Source of the DNA: Pomphorhynchus laevis
Lineage: Eukaryota; Acanthocephala; Palaeacanthocephala; Echinorhynchida; Pomphorhynchidae
Length of the DNA: 64,000 nt
Assembly: GCA_012934845.2 (NCBI GenBank)
Contig: WNNJ02001461.1
Location: forward strand, 1 to 64,000
Reading direction: 5' to 3'
In this document: positions 1-11,500 of the stretch, piece after piece
How positions within the stretch are numbered: position 1 is the stretch's first letter
Layout: every line of letters starts with the position of its first letter
The notes under the pieces: generated by a model
Told to the model about the DNA's origin: nothing
The model's database searches: none
What the model saw: the letters and a program-made list of their open reading frames with translations, nothing else
Made by a program: the position numbers and the translations under genes

Positions 1-335
1 AAATTATATTATAATAAAATTATATTATTAATAATAAAATTAATAATATAAAAATATAATTTGTAAAATATTTATATAAATATAAATATTTATTTTTCAT
101 TTCAGGAAAAAATGATAAATGATATTACATGATTTTATCTTAATGTCATGCATGAAGATATATGTCATGTATAATAAAGATTTTCTTAATAATGTCATGT
201 ATGTAATATATGTAATGCATATATGTCAATGCGTGACTGAAAAAATTCTGTAATTGGCATAATTGAAACAAGCATTTTATATAAACATTTTAAAACAAGA
301 ATTTTATAACAACGGATATGCAAATACACAAATCA

Positions 336-533
336 AATCAAATCAGTTAACTGAGTCTACGTATTTAATATAATTATAAAATAAACAAAACATAATAATG
401 CTAAATCAAAATTTAATAATTAAATAATAAAATTAATAATTGTTTTTAGATTTTCTATAATTTAAATCAAGTTAAAAAAAAATGAAATTTAAAATAAACG
501 TCAATTTTATGAATTGACTAATAAATAACAGAC
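336..533 (-). mobile_element. Penelope-like element, 3' tail only
   Basis: Read on the minus strand, this is the terminal part of the PLE 3' tail seen at 628-820. It runs from the block after CTGTTATTTATTAGTC to the end motif ACGTAGACTCAGTTAACTG. The upstream structured block and the coding region are missing. It lies directly next to the following PLE copy in the same direction. Confidence 0.8.
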
Positions 534-627
534 GATGAATTAGAATATAATGAATTAAATATAAATTTTCCATTAAAATGGAAAATTAAATTAAGAATTT
601 CATGCTTTTAACATTTTATTTAAATTA

Positions 628-1782
628 AATCAGCTAACTGAGTCTACGTATTTAATATAATTATAAAATAAACAAAACATAATAATGCTAAATCAAAATT
701 TAATAATTAAATAATAAAATTAATAATTGTTTTTAGATTTTCTATAATTAAAATAAAGTTAAAAAAATGAAATTTAAAATAAACGTCATTTTTATGAATT
801 GACTAATAAATAACAGACGTTGTATCAAGAGGTCATCAGGAGGAACTGCTATGATATCAGGTTTCGGCCCCTAACTCCTCTACCCAACATAGCAGCGGGG
901 CTAACTACATGCTAATGATGTATTTCCTCTGAAATAACTATCTAGTATCTTATTCTAATACAAAGTATATTATTTATTATCTATCCATAAAAATTTGCCA
1001 CTTAAGAGTTTAAATTTATTCTTTATATTATTGTGTTGATTTATATATTTTACTATTTTCTGCTTGATGTTATTTTTATAGTAACCTAGTTTAAAATATG
1101 TATCTATTAAATTATTTAAATGATTTTGAAGAAAGCCAATATCATTACATATTGTTGCAATTCTTAAAATTTCATTATGTAATGTATTATATTTTATATT
1201 ATATGGTATGCATGAATGCTCATGCAAAAATATGCTTCTTGTAAATTTAAATATGTCATCTTTACGATATAAATTAATAGTAGTTTTTATTGATGTAAAT
1301 TTAATGTTCATATCTAGATATACACCTTCTTTATCATCGATATTTGTTTTGTTAAGAATAAGGCTTTCTGGATAAATTTGTTCACTAACTGAATAAAAAT
1401 TATTAGAATTAAATACACATATATCATCAATGTATCGAAACATATTTTATATATTTATATTGTTTAGATTTAGTTTTTACACAGTTATGAACAAATTCAT
1501 ATTCTGCAAAGCTTAAAAACAAGTCAGCTATAATTGGGCTACTATTACCACCCATTGGAACACCTTTTACTTGTCTAAATATAGATGTCCCTACTTTTAA
1601 ATAATTTTGATTTATTTATTATCTAATTCAACCTTTATACCCTTTTTATCCATTATAGAACAGTGACTTGTAATAATTGTTTCTAAACTCAACTCACTAC
1701 GTTCATATGTTGGATTTACATTTAAATCATTAGAATTAACCTCTTTCATTAGTATATCATAATAAAGCTTTTTGCATATGAA
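628..1782 (-). mobile_element. Penelope-like element copy with RT C-terminal ORF (tandem member)
   Basis: Minus strand. The RT coding part starts near 1770 (ICKKLYYDIL, then MKEVNSNDLNVNPTYERSEL). It is degraded through the palm and is open again from 1443 to 970 (MFRYIDDICVFNSNNF to FLWIDNK). FRYIDD is the RT catalytic box with its Asp pair. The family resembles PLE reverse transcriptases with FSTLYT and GVPMGG motifs, seen better at 9394-10404. The 3' tail (980-628) contains the interleaved inverted repeats and ends GACTCAGTTAGCTG. The 5' end abuts the tail of the next copy, so the copies are head to tail, as PLEs often are. No endonuclease domain is visible. Confidence 0.85.
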
Positions 1783-1784
1783 TT

Positions 1785-2500
1785 AAATCAGCTAACTGAG
1801 TCTACGTATTGTTATATAATTATAAAATAAACAAAACATAATAATGCTAAATCAAAATTTAATAATTAAATAATAAAATTAATAATTGTTTTTAGATTTT
1901 CTATAATTTAAATCAAGTTAAAAAAAATAAAAATAAAAAATAAAATTTAAAATAAACGTCATTTTTATGAATTGACTAATAAATAACAGACGCTTGTATC
2001 AGAATAAGAATTAGAGGTCATCAGGAGGAACTGCTATGCTATCAGGTTTCGGCCCCTAACTCCTCTACCCAAAATAGCAGCGGGGCCAAATACACGCTAA
2101 TGATGTATTTCCTCTGAAATAACTATCTAGTATCTTATTCTAATACAAAGTATATTATTTATTATCTATCCATAAAAATTTGCCACTTAAGAGTTTAAAT
2201 TTATTCTTTATATTATTGTGTTGATTTATATATTTTACTATTTTCTGCTTGATGTTATTTTTATAGTAACCTAGTTTAAAATATGTATCTATTAAATTAT
2301 TTAAATGATTTTGAAGAAAGCTAATATCATTACATATTGTTGCAATTCTTAAAATTTCATTATTTAATGTATTATATTTTATATACTATGGTATGCATGA
2401 ATGCTCATGCAAAAATATTTTCTTGAAAATTTAAATATACCATTTTTATGATATAAATTAGTAGTAGTTTTATAACAGTAGAAATACAACTCTCTTAACC
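1785..2500 (-). mobile_element. Penelope-like element copy, 5'-truncated (tandem member)
   Basis: Minus strand. It contains the last part of the RT ORF (from about 2480, degraded) and the stop after FLWIDNK-type sequence near 2160. The complete tail follows, with the block GGCCCC...GGGGCC near 2040-2090, and ends at 1787. It stands upstream of, and in the same direction as, the copy at 628-1782, and the two are more than 90 percent alike by eye. Confidence 0.82.
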
Positions 2501-4002
2501 GCGAAGTCGCATTTGCAACTAAGAATTAGATAAGAGTGATTTTACAATTTATAAATACTTAAAAAAATGTAAATACAAATGATAAAACGTTTTAATAAAA
2601 TACAAATAATTAAAGTTTATTAAAGTAATTTAATAAAAGTGATTAAGTTTATTAAAGTAATTAACGACTTAAAAGTATCTTAAAAAGTTTACTTTTTATT
2701 ATTACAGTAATAGAAAGTTTCGTTGAAAATGGACGAAATTGAACGATAATAAATTCGACGCTATTAAGGTCAATAAAAATTTTATTTTTGTAAAAAATAA
2801 TAAAAACGGAACAATTTTATTTCAGTGTTTTAATATTCTCAGTTAATTTGCAATTGGTTATTTTTAATAATTAATTAAAAATATTTATGAATAAAATTAA
2901 TTCAATTTTATTATCCAAAAGTTAATCACGAAGGAATTTGCATTTTTTACAAAAGCTACATAAAAATATTAATAACGATCGAAGGCAAAATTGCCGACTT
3001 AATAATAAACATTTATTATATCAGGTAAGCATTTTATGCGTTCAACAAATTAAATTCGTTTAATTAATTAATTAATTTTTAATTAATGTAAATGACATAA
3101 TTGTATCAACAAATTGTATTCGTTTACAGCTGAATGTCCATTTTTAGAAGAATTATCTTCTTCTTTTACCGTTAATCCCGTATGGATGCGGGGTCGGCTC
3201 TCAATGAACGCGTCCACCGTATCGCACGGTTGTGGGTCAGAATAATATATGATAATTATCAAAAATATTAAAATTGAATAAAATAATAAATAATTAACTA
3301 ATTCTTAATTAATTTTACTTATTAACTTAACTTACTTAATAATTAACTTAATTAATAATTAATTTATATCGCTATCACTATTGAACGTCAATTTTTAAAT
3401 TAATGTAAAAGATATATTTAACTTTTTCTATCATACTATATTAGCATTTACATAAGCACTCTTAAGTTTATGTAAACTAAGTTATATTTAAAGTGCACAA
3501 TCAAAAGAGCAAAAAAACGTATACAGAAATTATTAAAATCTCATTAACCTTAAAGATTTGATAGATTCAATGTCACATATTTCAATTTCAGACGATAATT
3601 GTCTTTACTATCTTACTTTTAATTTTTATATTAAAAACTTTTTTCTAAATTTGATAATCTTATTTGAGGTATTGAAGAAAATACTTTAATTTATCCATGT
3701 CGAGTTATCTATTAAAAACTTAATAAAATGTAGCTTTATTAAAGTATTTTAATTAATTAAATATTTTTTATTAAAAAATATCTTTATTTTTCTTAATAAA
3801 CTTATGCAAAACTTAATTGGGCAATTTTTATTCAAGTAAATTATTTGGAATAAAAACTTAAATTTCACGTGTGTATTGAAATTAATTAAAATTACATAAT
3901 CAAATAACACATATTCGATTTTTTATGATAGAGTATTTTAAACATTTTCAACATTTGCTAGAGTATTTTAAATATCAAAATAGTTAAAATATCATAAGAT
4001 TC
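2500..4002. other. AT-rich stretch, no gene found
   Basis: Mostly A/T runs with short direct repeats. One GC-richer patch at about 3160-3235 (around GGATGCGGGGTCGG and CACCGTATCGCACGG) looks like a dispersed repeat fragment. I could not find a further ASPM exon here. An AATAAA on the minus strand near 3830 could serve as a poly(A) signal for ASPM. Confidence 0.4.
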
Positions 4003-5541
4003 TCACGCATTTACCTGTATTTTACAAATCTTTCTGATGTATTCTATGTGACGAAGATTTTCAAAGTATTTCTCGGCTTCACTATGTTTTAAGGTAGTTT
4101 CGCACACCCTTTTTATCTGTTGAAAATGATGTTTGCTTTTAGTAAACACTAATCTGTTGCAGCATGACTGTTGATGCATTAATAATGTATTGGCGGAATC
4201 GAGCAAACGCTTAGAACTTCCGATATATTTTTTAATCGAAATACAAATGTCCAAAGTGTTTTTCACAGTGTGGCTTCTAAATTCAGCACTTGATACCGAC
4301 GACATAGCTTGAAATAGCGACTGCAATTTCAGATTGATAAAATTGCCTTTATTAATATTCATTACAATAGATAATGACTTGAAATGTAATAACTTTGGTT
4401 GATAAAAGGAAAAGTTTATACAATTACGTATCTGCTTGGCGTAAAATGCAAGATTACCGAAATTACTATGTATCAGTGCTGATTTAATTGAATTATATTT
4501 ACTGATAGGAATGCTTAAATCATTTATTGGCAAGCAAGTTAGAACCTGCGCTTTTTCAAATAAGCATTTCTGTTTATAGCTGAGGAAGTGACTAAGCACA
4601 CAATCGTTGCAGATACTCATCATCGCCAAAAAACGTGATCGACAAAACAGAGATCGGTACCATCGACAAATGTTTAATGCGTGTCTGAAACGCAATTTTG
4701 TAACTGGAGAAATTTCATCTTGTAATATTATCGTCGAAATGTTAGATGAAAATGTAAGTGACTGTTGAATGTCGCAACAAAGTGACTTATCTAATAAGCA
4801 AGTCATGATTTGATTACATTCCTTAGCAATATTTTCAGGCTCATCATGAGAATGAAGTTGTTCGGAGATAAAAGCTGAATTTAAAATCGACTCATTCAAA
4901 TTCAATCGAACTTTATCAACAAGAAAACAGCTCAATACGTTATTAAGATGAAAATCTTCAGTTCGCACACGCTTTCGGGACACATTTGTAAATATAAGAT
5001 TCGACAAATGGCAGATTGCATTGTGAATTGGTCCGTTCTGACAATATATATTCACCGAAATTTTGAACGCGTGCTTACTATGTAAAGGTAAATTGTACGA
5101 AATGATAATATGCTTTATTATCTCAGAATGACGATATACTAAGTTTGGAAATCGTATTAGATGTCGTAAAGTCCACAATCGATTTAGCATATCAAAATTC
5201 ATCGTTTGTCGAATTTCTTTCATATTTCTTCTAAATCTTAAAATCTGATAAACTCTGCAATCCCTTTGGTGGCTGATAAAGTCTCCAATCGTTAAAATTG
5301 GCCGATGATCAATATATCGGTGTTCAGTGAAAAAATTGCGGATGTTTATAGAAGAGCGCTCGACTACACAGAAATTGCAATAAAGTGAAAATGCAACACG
5401 AATTTGATCAAAATGAAAATAAATTTGGTTTTCACGTAGTATATGTTGTATATCCTTTACACATGAAAATTTGAATTCCGTAGGTTTGTTGAGGCATTCT
5501 GTAATGAGAATGGAAATAAATCGGGCATATAAAACTTCCAT
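4003..5541 (-). CDS. aspm: ASPM exon 16: C-terminal helical region
   Basis: One long open exon of 513 codons joins exon 15 across a 48-bp intron. It is rich in Leu, Ile, His, Cys and Arg. It shows degenerate IQ-like pieces such as ALNICRWYRSLFCRSRFL, but no regular IQ repeat. It occupies the position of the IQ and armadillo-like C terminus of ASPM but has diverged so far that I recognise it only by linkage. The TGA at 4003 could be the true stop, giving the C terminus IQVNA. An excellent donor (ACAG|GTAAAT) lies just before it, and I found no convincing next exon between 1 and 4000. Confidence 0.7.
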   Translation of the reverse strand: MEVLYARFISILITECLNKPTEFKFSCVKDIQHILRENQIYFHFDQIRVAFSLYCNFCVVERSSINIRNFFTEHRYIDHRPILTIGDFISHQRDCRVYQILRFRRNMKEIRQTMNFDMLNRLWTLRHLIRFPNLVYRHSEIIKHIIISYNLPLHSKHAFKISVNIYCQNGPIHNAICHLSNLIFTNVSRKRVRTEDFHLNNVLSCFLVDKVRLNLNESILNSAFISEQLHSHDEPENIAKECNQIMTCLLDKSLCCDIQQSLTFSSNISTIILQDEISPVTKLRFRHALNICRWYRSLFCRSRFLAMMSICNDCVLSHFLSYKQKCLFEKAQVLTCLPINDLSIPISKYNSIKSALIHSNFGNLAFYAKQIRNCINFSFYQPKLLHFKSLSIVMNINKGNFINLKLQSLFQAMSSVSSAEFRSHTVKNTLDICISIKKYIGSSKRLLDSANTLLMHQQSCCNRLVFTKSKHHFQQIKRVCETTLKHSEAEKYFENLRHIEYIRKICKIQVNA

Positions 5542-8500
5542 CTAAAATAAGTATCGTAAAATTTATTTAACAGCAGAAATAAATTTCACCTCTTTGCGTT
5601 TGTTCATCAAACGAATCTTATATTTAGTCCAATGCAGCCAAATTGTTCTTGCTGCAGTCATTCGTTTCGATACTATTATTAGTCGGGCATAAAGATTTGC
5701 AAGAAGCATTAAAACACAACGCTGATCCAATTTATTGGGAGATAGTTTGCTTCGAATTGTAAAAGCAGGGATTTTACTTATAGTCCTTATCTTAATTAAA
5801 AATTGAGATAGCGCTATAATCTCAAATCAGATACAATCTCAAATGCAATTGTGAGATGATCGATATAATACATTTGTAGTTTACAAGAAAATAGTAATAT
5901 CTTTAGTAATGGTAAATAGTATCTTTATCAATAGTAATAGTTTGAAAGAAAATAATAACATATTTAATGATTAAATTTAAATAGTTCAAGTTTTAAGAGA
6001 AAATTGATCCGAAAGATAATGCAAATATATGCTCTAAGTAATATTAAATAAAGTAAATAATATATCTGTAGTTTACATTATTTGAAAAATAATAGTAATA
6101 TATTACTTCGCGAATAGGCGACTACGATGGTACGGCCGTGTTCTTCGCGCCAACGAACATCATCCATCAATAAAGCCCATTGGCTTACAGGCAATGGACT
6201 TTTTACAGCTCATTGTCTGTAATATGTTTTTCTTTTTACCGCTAAAATAATAACAAGATAAAGTATGGAATGCAAAGCGCATAATTAGAAACTGGTTTAA
6301 CATTAACATTTCTTACTATATTATATATAGTAAGAAGTTATATAGATAGAAGTTAATATAGTTAATATTATATTGCTTTATACTAGATTACTATAGAACA
6401 ATATTACTATAGATTACTTCTTACTATATTATATATAGTAAGAAGTTATATTAGAAGTTATATAGTAAGAAGTTAATATAGTTAATATAGTTAATATTAT
6501 ATTGCTTCATACTAGATAGAATGAAGTAAAATGAAGTAATTTTACTTTATCAGTAATTTTACTATATATAGTAAGAAGTTATATTAGAAGTTATATTAGA
6601 AGTTATATTAGAAGTTATATAGTAAGAAGTTTTATAATATATTTATATTATTATATTGCTTTATTCTAGATTACTATAGAATTAAGTAACTATAGAATAA
6701 AGTAAAATGAAGTAATTTTACTTTAGCAAAATTAGAGAAAAACTTACTGCTTCTGTGAAAAGTGAAAAATTGTTGTATTCATGTTCGATTCGTTGTTGTA
6801 GCGAAACTGAACTCTGGTTTTCTAACGAGTAAGTTGTCAGATTTTCAATATCGCGCAGGCAAATTATTTCAGGACAGTAAAAACTTATCAAATGACAAAA
6901 TGCTCGGCCATCGTTAAATGAAGAATTAAGATTTAAAATCTAAACAAATAACGATAAAAGAGAAACCGGAAAAACATTTACCCTAAGGTTATAGAACGTG
7001 TTGATTTGAGCAGCCCATCGCAAAAGTAATGAGATTTTGACCAACGTTTCTGTGTGATTGGAGATTTGAGAAATTTCTAGCATAAAACGAATACAAAATA
7101 TATTTACAGAATATAAATAATTATGATATGATAAAATATACCGAAATAAAATTATAAAATAATAAACTAAATTAAAATATTAAATTTAAATTAAAATATC
7201 AGTTACATAAACTGCGATAAACTATAAATTTATCATCGAAAATCAGGTTTAAGTTCAATATCTCGATAGCGCTGTAATCATATTTATGATAATAAATTAA
7301 AGCTGTCGAAATATTAGATCAGCTGGTTTGGTTTTGTAATAAAGATAGTACTTCCTGGTTCCTAAATACAATTAGTCAAACAAAAAGATCATATTGTTAT
7401 CTAAAAAGACCACAAATTTGTAAATATATAAAAATTTATAAATATATAAATTTTTTTAATTTTTTTAAAATAATCGAAATTAATATAGGTATAAAACTAT
7501 ACCTATATTATATTGGAATCCAAAATTACATAAAAATCAAATAAAACCTAGGTTCATATGTAGTAATAATTTATTTTTTTTGATTTTTGTTTGTTGTATT
7601 TGCTTTTTGTTTTTTGTTTTTATTTATTTATTCATATATATACATCTAACATAAGTACATAATTACAGTTGGAAGGAACTAATTGCCTTAAGCCAGTTGG
7701 GAAGAGAAAATCTTCTTCCCAGCTGGAGGAAAATTTAAAAAATATAGAAAAAGAATCTTCAGTGCAAAAGAGGCTCTTGCCTATAAAGCAAGACTCTTTT
7801 GCACTTAAAGTAACATGTAAAGAAAACCATAATCTAAACAAAAAATAAGAGAGATAGAGAGGGAAATAAGAAAAACTGTTCGAGGAGAAATCTTCGAACG
7901 GTTTTTCAAAAGAGATAATTTCTACCGAATCTCTTTCAAAAGCTTAGCTTTGAAAGATAAATTCAAAGCGGCTTTAGTTTGAGAAGAGGGTATAGAAATT
8001 ATCGACATTTCTCCACAAGTGACGGCCATCCTTAGGGATGTGCCGTCATTTGCGGAGAAAGAAGATGTTGAAGAATTCTTACATCAATATGATGTAAGAA
8101 TTCTAAAAGCATGCAAATCTTTTAATCAATCATATAGTTCCTTTCTTTTGAAGGGAACTATATGTAGTTTGAAAAAATTAAAAGAAGATGGAGGCAGCAT
8201 CTGCGGACATCGAATATCTGTAAAGATATTCGACGAAGACGATACTGCCTTTCGGTATCCGCAGTGTTATAGATGTCAGCGCTGGGGACATTTTTCGAAC
8301 ATGTGTCGAGAAGTGTCCCGCGTTGCGTCCACTGCGGAGAAGAACACGAAACACAAGCATGTGGAAATAAAAATAGGCCGACATGTGCAAACTGTAGGCA
8401 GCCTCACAAGGCGTACTCACACGTTTGTCCAGAGTTCAAGTCTTACTTGGCCTGGGTAAACAGTGAGAACAAGAAGGCTTGTGAGGAAGCTCAGTCCTAC

Positions 8501-11500
8501 CTTAGGGCAGCCAAAAGTCACTCTCTGGATCAACACGCTGGACAAGCAGCGATGCTGATCGAGAGAGTACTTACTCTTGAAAAAGAAATGGCTGCCTTAA
8601 GGCAGGAAAATGCAAAATTAAAAAAAGATGCTGTAATCCACGAATCCGATTTGAAGAAATTCAAATCGGAGATGAACGCAACAACATTACGCAAATACAG
8701 ATCGTTGAAGCAGGAGAAAGACAAGTCATCGATTTCGGTGACTACTTTTAATCGTTTCAACGATTTGTCACAAATACAAGGCTCTCAGAATGAGGACAAT
8801 AATAATTGTTCAGTAGTATCGACGGATTCTGAGGGTCTTTCGATTAAAGCGCCAGGGACTGCTATAAAGATGCTGACGTTACCTGAATCACTTCAGGTGG
8901 TTTTTTTTTATTAAATTATAAAATTATTTATTAATTATTAAATTATTAATTTTTATTTTATAAAAATTAATTTTTATAAAAATTAAATAATTTTTATAAA
9001 ATTATTTTTATTAAATTACGGTATAATTGTATATTACAATTGTATCAATTCAAGTATTACATGAATGTATTAGTGTTCATCAAAAATTAAATGTTCAAAT
9101 TTGCGAATCTGAATTTGATGTTCAAATGTGATGCTTAAATTTGCTATAAAAAAATTATAACAATAATTGTAATATCATCAATTAATCCATGCTTTAAATA
9201 ATCTTAAATAAATTCAATCTTTATTAAACTCGTCAAAACCATCTTTCTTGCATTATTAATTTAATGTTCAAATTTGATTATTCAAACAAACTATTGTCTT
9301 ATTCTTGTAAATTGATTCAAAAAATAAACAACTATTGATAAAGCTAGTGATAACTTTGTCTTCATATGCAAAAAGCTTTATTATGATATACTAATGAAAG
9401 AGGTTAATTCTAATGATTTAAATGTAAATCCAACATATGAACGTAGTGAGTTGAGTTTAGAAACAATTATTACAAGTCACTGTTCTATAATGGATAAAAA
9501 GGGTATAAAGGTTGAATTAGATAATAAAACTATACCTATATTATATTGGAATCCAAAATTACATAAAAATCCAATAAAACCTAGGTTCATATGTAGTGCG
9601 TTTAAATGTACATTAAAACCACTTTCTGTCTATATGAATAAAATACTTAAAGTAATTAAAGCACACTTTAAAAAATATTGCAAGATAATCGAAATTAATA
9701 CTGGTATAAAACACTATTTCAGTATTAATTCAATAAAAGAATTTTTAGAAGAGACAAAAGGAATAAATTTTCAGAATATAAATACATACGATTTTAGTAC
9801 CCTTTATACAAATCTAGATTTAGTAGATATTAAAGATGCATTAGAGAAATTAATTAATATTATATTCGGAAAAAGATATACATATATATGTTATAATAAT
9901 TATAACGCCTATCTAACAAAAATTAAACCATCAAGTAAATATAAATATATGGATAAAATTGAATTAATAGAATCCTTAAATATTTTGATAAATCAAAATT
10001 ATTTAAAAGTAGGGACATCTATATTTAGACAAGTAAAAGGTGTTCCAATGGGTGGTAATAGTAGCCCAATTATAGCTGACTTGTTTTTAAGCTTTATAGA
10101 ATATGAATTTGTTCATAACTGTGTAAAAACTAAATCTAAATTATATAAATATATGAAATATATGTTTCGATACATTGATGATATATGTGTATTTAATTCT
10201 AATAATTTTTATTCGATTAGTGAATACATTTATCCAGAAAGCCTTATTCTTAACAAAACAAATATTAATGATAAAGAAGGTGTATATCTAGATATGAACA
10301 TTAAATTAACATTAACTAAAACTACTATTAATTTATATCGTAAAGATGACATATTTAAATGTACAAGAAACATATTTTTGCATGAGCATTCATGCATACC
10401 ATAGTATATAAAATATAATACATTAAATAATGAAATTTTATGAATTTCAACAATATGTAATGATATTGTCTTTCTTCAAAATCATTTAAATAATTTAATA
10501 GATGCATATTTTAAACTAGGTTATTATAAAAATAACATCAAGCTTAAAATAGTAAAATATATAAATCAACACAATAATATAAAGAATAAATTTAAACTCT
10601 TAAGTGGCAAATTTTTATGGATGGATAATAAATAATATACTTTGTATTAGAATAAGATACTAGATAGTTTTATCATAGGAAATACATCATTAGCATGTAT
10701 TTGGTCCCGCTGCTATGTTGGATAGAGGAGTTAGGGGCCGAAACCTGATAGCATAGCAGTTCCTGCCTGATGACCTCTAATTCTTATTCTGATACAACGT
10801 TTGTTATTTATTAGTCAATTCATAAAATGGTGTTTATTTTAAATTTAAATTTGTTATTTTAACTTGATTTAAATTATAAAAAATCTTAAAACAATTATTT
10901 ATTTTATTATTTAATTATTAAATTTTGATTTAGCATTATTATGTTTTGTTTATTTTATAATTATATTAAATACGTAGACTCAGTTTGGTGATTTGATTAG
11001 TTAATTTTTATCTTAAAACTAAAAAAACACCATACAACTAAATATGGAACAGATTTTATCGCGAACAATTTTATTTGCTATAGTCAAAATCTTCCTAAAA
11101 CCAGTATCCTATTTGCAACGAATATTTGGCCAATATTTGCCAAATATTTATATTTGATATTGATATTAATATTAAATATTGGTGAAATATTAGCGTATAT
11201 TTGTACGCTTTCAGTACACAACTTGAATAAATATGTGAAAATATTTATAAATATTAAATATATGAATAATAAATATAAATAATAGTTTGTATGTTAATAT
11301 TTTTATAAACACTTAAAATATATTTTCTTAAAGTTTATAATTGATTAAAGATGTTGATTTATAATAAATACGTGTTAATTATAAATATCTATTATAATAG
11401 ATAATATATAGATTTATCTATATAAATAGTATCTATATATTTATCTTCTTAATTCTATTTATTAGATAAATCAAATATTATATTTTAATCAAACAATATA

